This document shows positions 35,993 to 44,628 of a DNA stretch of 64,000 bases, piece by piece; within the stretch, counting starts at the first letter, position 1, and each line of letters begins with the position of its first letter. The stretch is taken from positions 620,001 to 684,000 of the forward strand of contig NZ_JAUSXO010000001.1 of NCBI RefSeq assembly GCF_030816075.1, written 5' to 3'. The position numbers were made by a program, and so were the translations under genes. The notes under the pieces are model-generated. The model saw only the letters and a list, made by a program, of their open reading frames with translations. It ran no database searches and was not told the DNA's origin. Origin of the DNA: Arthrobacter agilis (GTDB taxonomy: Bacteria; Actinomycetota; Actinomycetes; Actinomycetales; Micrococcaceae).

Positions 35993-36014
35993 GGGGAGCA
36001 CCACCGCGCGCCGC

Positions 36015-36020
36015 TACACT
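36015..36020 (+). promoter_or_regulatory. candidate -10 element of the second giant gene
   Basis: TACACT fits TANNNT and is 23 bases after the CCCAT arm end at 35992, the same spacing as at the WXG100 promoter (58397 to 58420). The -35 region is poor. Confidence 0.35.
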
Positions 36021-36026
36021 GATGCA

Positions 36027-36046
36027 GGAACACCGAGGTGTGTTCC
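36027..36046 (+). promoter_or_regulatory. 7-bp inverted repeat in the leader of the second giant gene
   Basis: GGAACAC, CGAGGT, GTGTTCC: perfect arms just downstream of the candidate -10 and 22 bases before the TTG start. It could be an operator or a leader hairpin affecting translation. Confidence 0.4.
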
Positions 36047-36067
36047 AGGTCTCCGGGGGAAAATAGT

Positions 36068-39000
36068 TTGAAGCTGTCTGGTCTCACTGCGCGCACGCGC
36101 CGATCCGTCCGCGCCGTCGCGCTGTCGATCGTCGGCGCGCTCGCGGTCACGGGCGCCGTCGTGTACCCCGGCGTGCGCACCGCCGACGTGGACCTCAACG
36201 ACGGCGGCGTCTGGGTCACCAACACCACGCTGGGCCTGGTCGGCCACCTCAACTACCCGTCGCGCACCCTCGACGGCGGGTTCGTGGCGAACAGCAACTC
36301 CTTCGACGTGCACCAGCGCGCCGCCACGGTGTTCTCCGAGAACCGCGACGTCGGCGCCCTGAACCGCGTGGACACCGCGAGCATGACCACCGGGGAGGAA
36401 CAGGCGCTCCCCGAGTACGAGGACGTCCAGCTCGGCAGCCGGTACGCCCTCACCGTCCAGCCCGCCGACGGCACCGTCTGGGTGGGGGAGACCGCGGCCC
36501 TCGCGAGCCTCACCACCGAGGACGCCACACCGCTCGTCGAAGGCGCGCCGGGGACCGTCGCCGCCATCGGCCCGGACGACACCGTCGCCGTCGCCGACCC
36601 GCAGGCCCACACCGTCACCACCTTCGTCCTCGAGGACGGCGAGTATGCGGAACCCGAGACCGCCACCGTCCCCGAGATCACCGGCGACCTGCAGATCACC
36701 CTCGTGGGCCGCACCGCCGTCGTGCTCACCGGCACCGGCGGCCTCATCACGGGTGGTGACGTGCAGCAGCTGCCCGACGCCACCGACGCGGTGCTCCAGC
36801 TCAGCAGCGCCGACGCCGGGCGGGTGGCCGTCGCGACGGCGTCGTCCCTCCTCGAGGTGCCCCTCGACGGCGGCGAGCCGACCGGCACGGCGACCACGAC
36901 GCCCGGCCGGCCCATCGCCCCGGTGCAGCTGAACGGGTGCGTGCACGCCGCCTGGACCGGGTCCGCCGAATACCTCCGGCAGTGCGCCAACGACGCCGAC
37001 GACGACGCGAGCGCGATCCCGTCCCTCGGCGCCCGGTCCGAGCTGGTCTTCCGCACCAACCGCGACGTCGTGATCCTGAACGACCTCGCCGGCGGCAACG
37101 TCTGGCTCGTGCAGCAGGACATGGTGCTCGTGGACAACTGGGACGAGATCATCCCCCCGCCCGAGGAGAGCGACGAGGAGGACCAGGAATCGGCGGACGA
37201 GAACCCGCTGAACACCCTGCCGGACCGCACGGGCGAGAACCGCCCACCCGTTGCCGAGGACGACGCGTTCGGCGTCCGGCCCGGGCGCACCACGCTGCTC
37301 CCGGTGCTCGACAACGACTCCGACCCCGACGGCGACATCCTCACCGTCACGCTCCAGGGGGACGACCCGCCCGTCGGCACGGTCCAGCCCGTCTACGACT
37401 CCACAGGCCTGCAGATCGTCGTCCCCGCGGACGCCGCCCCCGGCCGGCACAGCTTCCAGTACCGCATCGACGACGGCCGCGGCGGCACCGACACCGCGGC
37501 CGTCCAGCTCGACGTGCGCTCCGACACCGCGAACGGCGCGCCGTCCCCCAAGCGGGCCACCCGGCTCACCCTCGAACATGGCGCCACGATCACGGCGAAC
37601 ATCCTGTCCGACTGGGAGGACCCCGACGGCGACGACCTGTTCCTCCGGTCCGCGACGATCGGCACCGAGGGCGACCAGGTGCGCACGCGCGACGACGGGC
37701 AGCTGACCTACCGCGACGCCGGCGGCACGCTCGGCCCGAAGGAGATCACGGTCCAGGTCTCCGACGGGCAGGACACCGCGGAGGGCACCGTGCTCCTCGA
37801 CGTGCAGCCCACGGGCAACGTGCCGCCGCAGGCGAACTCCGACCACATCACCGTCGCCGCGGGACAGGACGTCGTCGTCGCCCCGCTGAAGAACGACCTC
37901 GACCCGAGCGGGCGGGGCCTCCGCCTGACGCAGGTCACGCCTCCCGAGACCGCGACCGTCACCCCCGACTACGAACTCGGGACCTTCACCTTCTCCTCGG
38001 CCGTCCCCGGCACCGTCTACGTGACGTACGTCGTCGCCAACGGACCGGCGACCGCCGAGGCGCTCGTCCGGGTCGACGTCACCCCCGAGGGCGGCGCGCC
38101 CGGCGACCCCATCGCGGTGCGCGACGTCGCGCTGCTGCCCACCGGCGGCCAGACGCTCGTCGACGCCCTCGCCAACGACACCGACCCGGGCGGGGGAGTG
38201 CTCGTCCTGCAGTCCGTCGAGCTGCCGCCCAACAGCGAACTGAACGTCGCCGTCCTCGAACACAACATCCTCCGGGTGACGGACGCCCGGGGCCTCCGGA
38301 ACCCCACCACCTTCACCTACACCGTCTCGAACGGGACGAGCAGCGCCACGGGCCAGGTCTCCGTGCTGCCGCTCCCGGCACCGGAGAGGCTCGAACCGCC
38401 ACGCGCCACGGCCGACGACGTGACGGTCCGGGCCGGCGACGTCGCGACCGTGAACGTGCTCGAGAACGACGTGCACCCCGACAACGCCGACCTCGCGCTC
38501 GCGCCCGAGCTCGTGGAACCGCCCAGCGAGGGCAGCGGCCTGATCGCCGTGGCCGGCGACGCCATCCGCTTCAAGGCCGGGACCGCGGCAGGGACGTTCC
38601 ACGCGGTCTACGCCGTCCTCGGCCCCGACGGCCAGAGCGACTCCGCGCAGGTGACCTTCCGGGTGAAGCCCGCGACGGCCGAGAACAACGCCCGCCCGGC
38701 ACCGAAGGCCCTGGAGGCCCGCGCCATCGCGGGCAACCCCACGAGGATCGTGATCCCGCTCGACGGCATCGATCCGGACGGCGATTCCGTCTCGCTCGTC
38801 GGGATCGAGCAGGCTCCGACGAAGGGCACCGCCGTGGTCGGCGCCACCTTCATCGAATACACCGCGGCCGGCGACGTCGCAGGCCAGGACGTCTTCAGCT
38901 ACGTCGTCGAGGACCGCTACGGAGCCCGCTCGACGGCGACCGTCCTCGTCGGGATCGCCCCGCCGTCCGCCGCGAACCAGCCCCCGGTCGCCGTGGACGA

Positions 39001-42000
39001 CTCCATCGCGGTGCAGCCCGACCGCCGGGTCAGCGTCGACGTGCTGAAGAACGACTCCGACCCCGACGGCGACCCGCTGTCCGTGACGCTCGAGGGGCTC
39101 GACCTGCCCGCGGTCCTGCAGGCCGAGATCATCGACCGGAAGCTCTTCTTCGATGCGCCGTCCGAGCCGATCACCACGGCCGTGCCGTACCTCGTCTCCG
39201 ACGGGCGGGGCGGCGACGTCGTCGGGACCGTCCGCATCGAGGTCTCGCCGACCGCCCGCCGGCTCGCACCCGTGGCCTTCGACGACCGCGTGTCCTTCGC
39301 CGACACGCGCGGCCGGACCGCGGTGGACGTCCCGGTGCTCGACAACGACGTGGACCCGGACGGGGCGTTCGACGAGCTGGCCATCACCTTCCCCGAGAAC
39401 ACCGAGGGCGTCTCCGCGGCGGACGGACTCGTCACCGTCACCCTGCAGCAGGACGCCCAGCTCGTCCCGTACCAGGTGACCGACCCGGACGGCCTCAGCT
39501 CCGTGGCCTTCATCCGCGTGCCGGGCCTGCGGGACCAGCGGCCCGCCCTCCGCGACACCGAACCGCTCGAGGTGCAGACCGGCGAGGAACTCCTGCTCGA
39601 CCTCACGGACCTCGTGGTGGTGCGGGAGGGCCGCACGCCCGTCATCACCGAGGACTCCGGGGTCTCGGCGGTCGCCTCCGACGGCGGGGCGCTGGTCCGC
39701 GACGTCTCGACGCTCGCCTTCACCTCGGCACAGGACTACTCCGGCGCCGCGTCGGTGACGTTCGAGGTCACCGACGGCACCTCCGCCGACGACCCGGACG
39801 GGCTCACCTCCGTGCTGACCGTCGGAGTGCGCGTCCTGCCCGATCCGGACAGGAACACGCCCCCCACGCTCACCTCCGGCGGGGTCGAGGTGGAGCAGGA
39901 GGGCTCCGGCACGCTCGACCTGGCAGGCCTCGCCGCCGACGAGGACCCGCAGGACAGCGACAGGCTGACCTTCTCCCTCGTCGGTGACACGCCGGCAGGG
40001 CTGAGCGCCCGTCTGGACGGGTCGGTGCTCGAGGTGGGTTCCGCCGACGCCCCCGCCGGGACGCGCGCGGCCCTCCGCGTCGCCGTGACGGACCCGCGGG
40101 GCGGACGCGCCGAGGCGATCGTGGACGCTGTCGTCGTCTCCTCCCGCCGTCCGCTCGCCGTGGCGAACGACGACGTGCTCGGCGACGCCGCGCAGGGCGA
40201 GACCGTGACGGTGCCCGTCCTCGCGAACGACACCAATCCCTTCCCCGAGACGCCGCTCCAACTGCTCGACGCCGAGGTGGAGACGGGCACCGGATCCGCC
40301 TCCGTGGTGGGCTCCGAGGTCAGCGTAACCCCGGGGGAGGACTTCGTGGGCACCCTGGTGGTGCGCTACCGCGTGGCCGACAGCACCCGGGCCGCCGACC
40401 GGCAGGTGGACGGGCGCATCCGGCTGACCGTCCGCGGACGCCCCGAGACCCCCTCGGCGCCCTTCGTGGTGGAGGTACGGAACCGCACGGCGGTCCTCGA
40501 GTGGGATCCTCCCGCCGCCAACGGCGCACCGATCACGGGCTACACCGTGCAGGGCACCGGCGGCTTCAGCCAGGCCTGCCCGTCCACGACCTGCACCCTC
40601 ACGCCGCTGACCAACAACGTCGAGTACACCTTCACGGTGACGGCCACCAACGAGGTGGGGGAGTCGGACCCGTCCGCGGCGTCACCCGTCGCCCGCCCCG
40701 ACGAGAAGCCCTCCACGCCCGAGGCACCGGCCCTCACCTTCGGGGACGGCTCCCTCGCCGTGCAGTGGAGCGTGCCGCCCACCGAGGGGTCCCCGGTGGA
40801 GAGCTACGACCTCGAGATCTCGCCGGCACCGCCCGGCGGCGGTGCCCTGAAGGCGGGCGTGCAGGGGACGTCGCTTGAATGGAGCGGCCTCGCCAACGGC
40901 ACGCCGTACCAGGTCCGCGTCCGCGCCTACAACAGGGCTCCGGACCCCTCCGAGTACAGCGCGTACTCGGCCCCCGAGATCCCCGCCGGAGCCCCGGCCA
41001 CGCCGGCGGCACCGGTCTCCGCCCTCGGCTCCCGGGGCGGTGAGGCCAACTCCGTGATGAACGTGTCGTGGACCGCCCCGGCCGGCAACGGCGCCGAGAT
41101 CCAGGGCTACACCCTGACCACGCTGCAGAACGGGCAGGCCGTCACCAGCACCGAACTCTCCGGCTCGCAGACCTCCTCCCCGGTCACCGTCGCCAACTCC
41201 GAGGCCCCCTACAGCTTCACCGTCACGGCGACCAACAAGGCCGGCGTCTCCGGGACGAGCCCGGCCTCCGCGCCGCGGCAGGCCTCCGGGGCGCCCGGGG
41301 CCGTGCCCGGGGTCTCCGCGAAGGAGGGCGATCGTTCCATCACGGTGGCCTACGGCGAGGCCGCCCGCAACGGGGCGACGCCCGGGCAGCTGCGCTACGA
41401 GTACAGCCTCGGCGGCGGCTGGCGGGCGGTGCCGGGCGACCGCGTGATCCGTGACGGCATCGCCAACGGGACCACCTACCGCGTGACCCTGCGGGCCGTG
41501 AACACCGCGGACGGGCAGGTGCTGCCCGGACCGGAGGCGCAGTCCGACGCCGTCGTCCCCTACGGCGCGCCCAATGCTCCCGGCGTGCAGGCCCAGGCGA
41601 ACGGGATGTCCGTCCGCTTCACGGTCACCGCACCGTCCTCCAACGGACGGGAGATCACCGGCTTCGACTACACGACGTCGGACGGCCAGGCCGGGAGCCT
41701 CGGACCGGCCGGAGGATCGATCGACAAGGGCGATTCGGCGAACACCTCCTGGAGCATCCGGGTGACCACGCGCGACTCCGCCGGACAGCGGTCCGGCGAG
41801 GCCACCGCGCAGGCCGGCACGGCGCCCACCACCATGGACATCGGCAAGGGACCGCGGAACCCCTCGATCACCTCCGAAGACACCTACTGGGAGATGTTCC
41901 GCGTGAACAACTTCCCCGCCGGCCCGCACCGGGTGAGCTGCTACGCGGACCAGACGAACGGCGGCACCAGGGCGTACGCCAGCGGCATCGACGACTTCCC

Positions 42001-42130
42001 GGTCTCGGGGACCTTCCAGAGCAGGATCTGCTACGGCAAGTTCGAGCCGGACTCGACCACGCCGGGCTACCTGAAGGTGGTCGTCGACGGCGTGGGCGAG
42101 TTCAGCGCCGACGGCGGCTGGGACTTCTAG
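36068..42130 (+). CDS. giant Ig-like/fibronectin type III surface protein, paralog 2
   Basis: 2,020 residues from a TTG at 36068, preceded by CCGGGGGA; LKLSGLTARTRRS aligns with VKFVGLNRKKPQ of paralog 1. Same plan: signal anchor, DVDLNDGGVWVTN propeller-like region, acidic linker (EESDEEDQESADEN), Ig/cadherin-like repeats (VLDNDSDPDGD), and FN3 domains from about residue 1457 (NGAPITGYTV). The C-terminal tip (about 1918-2020) ends CYGKFEPDSTTPGY...GGWDF and is unrelated in wording to the tip of paralog 1. The pair is a tandem duplication with swapped tips. The MoxR gene follows 68 bases later. Probably a cell-surface fibre or stalk acting with the secretion-like apparatus. Confidence 0.85.
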   Translation: MKLSGLTARTRRSVRAVALSIVGALAVTGAVVYPGVRTADVDLNDGGVWVTNTTLGLVGHLNYPSRTLDGGFVANSNSFDVHQRAATVFSENRDVGALNRVDTASMTTGEEQALPEYEDVQLGSRYALTVQPADGTVWVGETAALASLTTEDATPLVEGAPGTVAAIGPDDTVAVADPQAHTVTTFVLEDGEYAEPETATVPEITGDLQITLVGRTAVVLTGTGGLITGGDVQQLPDATDAVLQLSSADAGRVAVATASSLLEVPLDGGEPTGTATTTPGRPIAPVQLNGCVHAAWTGSAEYLRQCANDADDDASAIPSLGARSELVFRTNRDVVILNDLAGGNVWLVQQDMVLVDNWDEIIPPPEESDEEDQESADENPLNTLPDRTGENRPPVAEDDAFGVRPGRTTLLPVLDNDSDPDGDILTVTLQGDDPPVGTVQPVYDSTGLQIVVPADAAPGRHSFQYRIDDGRGGTDTAAVQLDVRSDTANGAPSPKRATRLTLEHGATITANILSDWEDPDGDDLFLRSATIGTEGDQVRTRDDGQLTYRDAGGTLGPKEITVQVSDGQDTAEGTVLLDVQPTGNVPPQANSDHITVAAGQDVVVAPLKNDLDPSGRGLRLTQVTPPETATVTPDYELGTFTFSSAVPGTVYVTYVVANGPATAEALVRVDVTPEGGAPGDPIAVRDVALLPTGGQTLVDALANDTDPGGGVLVLQSVELPPNSELNVAVLEHNILRVTDARGLRNPTTFTYTVSNGTSSATGQVSVLPLPAPERLEPPRATADDVTVRAGDVATVNVLENDVHPDNADLALAPELVEPPSEGSGLIAVAGDAIRFKAGTAAGTFHAVYAVLGPDGQSDSAQVTFRVKPATAENNARPAPKALEARAIAGNPTRIVIPLDGIDPDGDSVSLVGIEQAPTKGTAVVGATFIEYTAAGDVAGQDVFSYVVEDRYGARSTATVLVGIAPPSAANQPPVAVDDSIAVQPDRRVSVDVLKNDSDPDGDPLSVTLEGLDLPAVLQAEIIDRKLFFDAPSEPITTAVPYLVSDGRGGDVVGTVRIEVSPTARRLAPVAFDDRVSFADTRGRTAVDVPVLDNDVDPDGAFDELAITFPENTEGVSAADGLVTVTLQQDAQLVPYQVTDPDGLSSVAFIRVPGLRDQRPALRDTEPLEVQTGEELLLDLTDLVVVREGRTPVITEDSGVSAVASDGGALVRDVSTLAFTSAQDYSGAASVTFEVTDGTSADDPDGLTSVLTVGVRVLPDPDRNTPPTLTSGGVEVEQEGSGTLDLAGLAADEDPQDSDRLTFSLVGDTPAGLSARLDGSVLEVGSADAPAGTRAALRVAVTDPRGGRAEAIVDAVVVSSRRPLAVANDDVLGDAAQGETVTVPVLANDTNPFPETPLQLLDAEVETGTGSASVVGSEVSVTPGEDFVGTLVVRYRVADSTRAADRQVDGRIRLTVRGRPETPSAPFVVEVRNRTAVLEWDPPAANGAPITGYTVQGTGGFSQACPSTTCTLTPLTNNVEYTFTVTATNEVGESDPSAASPVARPDEKPSTPEAPALTFGDGSLAVQWSVPPTEGSPVESYDLEISPAPPGGGALKAGVQGTSLEWSGLANGTPYQVRVRAYNRAPDPSEYSAYSAPEIPAGAPATPAAPVSALGSRGGEANSVMNVSWTAPAGNGAEIQGYTLTTLQNGQAVTSTELSGSQTSSPVTVANSEAPYSFTVTATNKAGVSGTSPASAPRQASGAPGAVPGVSAKEGDRSITVAYGEAARNGATPGQLRYEYSLGGGWRAVPGDRVIRDGIANGTTYRVTLRAVNTADGQVLPGPEAQSDAVVPYGAPNAPGVQAQANGMSVRFTVTAPSSNGREITGFDYTTSDGQAGSLGPAGGSIDKGDSANTSWSIRVTTRDSAGQRSGEATAQAGTAPTTMDIGKGPRNPSITSEDTYWEMFRVNNFPAGPHRVSCYADQTNGGTRAYASGIDDFPVSGTFQSRICYGKFEPDSTTPGYLKVVVDGVGEFSADGGWDF

Positions 42131-42198
42131 GCGCCGCGGCGCCGGCAGCAGGACACGGACCACAACGACAGCACGACCGACGACAGGAAGAACGAACG

Positions 42199-43170
42199 AT
42201 GGCAATGACAGCAGAGCAGGCGACCTGGTTCGCCGGCACCTTCGACAAGCTCGTGGGCAACGTGGGCCAGGCCGTCCTCGGCAAGTCGCAGGTGGTGCGC
42301 CTCGTGCTCACCGCCATGCTCGCCGAGGGCCACGTGCTCCTCGAGGACGCACCCGGCACGGGCAAGACCATGCTCGCGCGATCCCTCGCGGCCACGGTCC
42401 AGGGCACCCACTCGCGCATCCAGTTCACCCCCGACCTCCTGCCCTCGGACGTCACCGGCGTGACCATCTACGACCAGAAGACGCAGGCCTTCGAGTACCA
42501 CAAGGGCCCCATCTTCGCGAACATCGTGCTCGCCGACGAGATCAACCGGGCCTCCCCGAAGACCCAGTCGGCGCTGCTCGAGGTCATGGAGGAATCCCGG
42601 GTCACCGTGGACGGCGTGAGCTACACCAACGAGCGCCCCTTCATGGTCATCGCCACCCAGAACCCCATCGAGCAGGCCGGCACCTACCGGCTGCCCGAGG
42701 CCCAGCTGGACCGCTTCCTCATCAAGACCGAGATCGGCTACCCCGACCACGCCTCCACCGTCCAGCTCCTCAGCGGTGCCGCGACGCGCGACCGCTCCCT
42801 CGCGCTCACCCCGATCATCACCACGTCCGCCGTCGTGGACATGGCGAACCTCGCCGCGGAGACGCACGTGGACGCCGCGGTCCTCGAGTACATCTCGCGC
42901 CTGACCGAGGAGACCCGCACCGCCCCCGAGACGCGCCTCGGGGTCAGCGTCCGCGGCGCCCTCGCCATGGTGCGCGCGGCGAAGGTGTGGGCCGCCGGCC
43001 AGGGCCGGCACTACGTCCTGCCCGACGACGTCAAGGAACTCGCGCCGTTCGTGTGGACCCACCGCTTCGTCATGGACCCCGAGGCCGAATTCGCCGGCGC
43101 CACCCCGGAAGCGGTCCTGCGCCGGGTCCTCGCGGACGTGTCCGCACCGCAGCAGCGCGCGTCCGCCTAG
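42199..43170 (+). CDS. MoxR family AAA+ ATPase
   Basis: Chaperone-type AAA+ ATPase, 323 residues, usually paired with DUF58/VWA proteins for metal insertion or complex assembly. Walker A is LEDAPGTGKTML near residues 48-60, Walker B VLADEINRASPKTQSALLEV near 110, sensor 1 VIATQNPIEQ and the sensor-2 lid follow. The RBS is AGGAAG before the ATG. The next gene is a DUF58 protein, the canonical MoxR partner, then the transglutaminase-fold protein; this trio is widespread. Here it probably assembles or remodels components of the secretion-like cluster. Confidence 0.92.
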   Translation: MAMTAEQATWFAGTFDKLVGNVGQAVLGKSQVVRLVLTAMLAEGHVLLEDAPGTGKTMLARSLAATVQGTHSRIQFTPDLLPSDVTGVTIYDQKTQAFEYHKGPIFANIVLADEINRASPKTQSALLEVMEESRVTVDGVSYTNERPFMVIATQNPIEQAGTYRLPEAQLDRFLIKTEIGYPDHASTVQLLSGAATRDRSLALTPIITTSAVVDMANLAAETHVDAAVLEYISRLTEETRTAPETRLGVSVRGALAMVRAAKVWAAGQGRHYVLPDDVKELAPFVWTHRFVMDPEAEFAGATPEAVLRRVLADVSAPQQRASA

Positions 43171-43224
43171 CCGCGCGTCGTCCCCCACCCACCCATCCCC
43201 GATCCAGCAGGCAGCAGGCAGCAG

Positions 43225-44628
43225 ATGGCAACCTCCACCACCGAGACCCGGTCCCGCCGCGCGGACCGGGCTGCCCGATCGGCCCCTCCCGGGGGAGAAC
43301 CCGGGAGCGGCCGGCCGGCCCGCGCGCCCCGGACCCCCCGCGCCGGGCGCCGCCGGGACCGCCCGGGCGGCGCCCTGCACCCCGGCTCGCTCGTCGCCGA
43401 GTCGGGGCCGTTCCTCCGTGCAGCGCTCGCGCCCGCCGTCCAGCGTGCGACGGCGGCCGGCCGCAGGGTGCTGGGGCCGGTGGCGTCCGTGGTCAGCCCG
43501 CTCGGCCGGCTCCTGATCGCCGCCGTCGTGCTCCTCTGGATCCTCGGTACCGTCCTGGGCTGGAGCGAGGCACTCGTGGCCGCCCTCATGGGCACGCTGC
43601 TGGTCCTGCTCGCGATCGGCTTCATCCTCGGCCGGTCCTCCTACGGGGTGGACCTGGACCTGACGCGCACCCGCGTGGCGGTGGGGGACCGGGCGGTCGG
43701 CAGCGTCTCCGTCTCCAACACCTCGGACAAGGCGCTCCTGCCCGCCTCCCTCGAACTGCCGGTCGGCGCGGCCACGGCCATCTTCCACCTGCCGCGGCTG
43801 ACCCCCGGGCAGGTCCACGAGGACCTCTTCAGCATCCCCACGCAGCGGCGCGCGGTCATCGTCGTCGGGCCCGTGCGGTCCGTCCGGGCGGACCCGCTGA
43901 GCATCCTGCGCCGCGAGGTGCTCTGGACCGAGCCCACGGACCTGTTCGTGCACCCGCGCACCACCCCGCTGATCGGCTCCGCTGCCGGGTTCATCAAGGA
44001 CCTCGAAGGGCTCCCGACCAAGGAGCTCTCCAGCGCCGACGTGTCCTTCCACGCCCTGCGCGATTACGTGCCCGGCGACGACCGCCGCCACATCCACTGG
44101 AAGACCACGGCCCGCACCAACAAGCTGATGGTCCGGCAGTTCGAGGAGACGCGCCGCTCGCACCTCGCCGTCGCCCTGTCCACCAACACCAACGAGTACG
44201 CCAGCGAGACCGAGTTCGAGCTCGCCGTGTCCGTCGCCGGGTCGATCGGCCTGCAGGCCATCCGCGAGCAGCGGAACCTGAGCGTGCTGACGCAGGACGG
44301 CCCGCTGCGCACCGAGACGGGCCGCAACCTGCTCGACGACATGACGCGCATCGAGGGCCGCGCCGTGCGCGCCACGGCCCTCGACCTCGCGCGGACGACG
44401 GCCGACGCCGTCCCGAACGCCTCCGTGGTCTTCTTCGTCGTCGGCCCCGAGGTGACGCCCTCCCAGCTGAGGTCCGCCGCCGCGTCCATCCCGCCCGGCA
44501 TCCGGTGCCTGGCGATCCGCTGCGTGACCGACGGCCAGCAGAGCCGCGCCACCATCGGGGACCTCACCGTCCTGACCCTGAACTCCCTCGACGACCTCGC
44601 CCTCGTCCTCCGGAAGGCCGCAGCATGA
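43225..44628 (+). CDS. DUF58 domain-containing membrane protein
   Basis: 467 residues. A disordered Arg/Pro-rich cytoplasmic leader (about 1-85) precedes two membrane helices (about 92-140), then a beta domain. The DUF58 signature DYVPGDDRRHIHWKTTAR is at about residues 276-293 and the final VWA-like part begins near 310. DUF58 proteins are partners of MoxR ATPases. The stop overlaps the ATG of the transglutaminase-fold gene (ATGA). Its own start is 54 bases after moxR. The role here is inferred to be a membrane scaffold of the cluster. Confidence 0.88.
   Translation: MATSTTETRSRRADRAARSAPPGGEPGSGRPARAPRTPRAGRRRDRPGGALHPGSLVAESGPFLRAALAPAVQRATAAGRRVLGPVASVVSPLGRLLIAAVVLLWILGTVLGWSEALVAALMGTLLVLLAIGFILGRSSYGVDLDLTRTRVAVGDRAVGSVSVSNTSDKALLPASLELPVGAATAIFHLPRLTPGQVHEDLFSIPTQRRAVIVVGPVRSVRADPLSILRREVLWTEPTDLFVHPRTTPLIGSAAGFIKDLEGLPTKELSSADVSFHALRDYVPGDDRRHIHWKTTARTNKLMVRQFEETRRSHLAVALSTNTNEYASETEFELAVSVAGSIGLQAIREQRNLSVLTQDGPLRTETGRNLLDDMTRIEGRAVRATALDLARTTADAVPNASVVFFVVGPEVTPSQLRSAAASIPPGIRCLAIRCVTDGQQSRATIGDLTVLTLNSLDDLALVLRKAAA

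Noticed and set aside
32021-36004. 1,327-codon minus-strand frame under the first giant gene
   Set aside because: Same shadow effect; it runs through the terminator hairpin and has no recognisable domain.
36014-40261. 1,415-codon open frame on the minus strand
   Set aside because: Antisense to the second giant gene; in GC-rich DNA with GC third positions the opposite frame is often open. The product is a low-complexity V/G/R/D string with no domain or RBS.
29837-42130. The giant proteins as EccB homologues (N-terminal anchor plus large external part)
   Set aside because: EccB is about 500 residues with its own repeat fold; the Ig/FN3 repeats and 2,000-residue length do not fit. Only the membrane topology is similar.
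42987-44624. Upstream extension of the transglutaminase-fold gene frame
   Set aside because: The first 546 codons overlap MoxR and DUF58 in another frame and are Arg/Pro-rich. The ATG at 44625 overlapping the DUF58 stop is the natural start.
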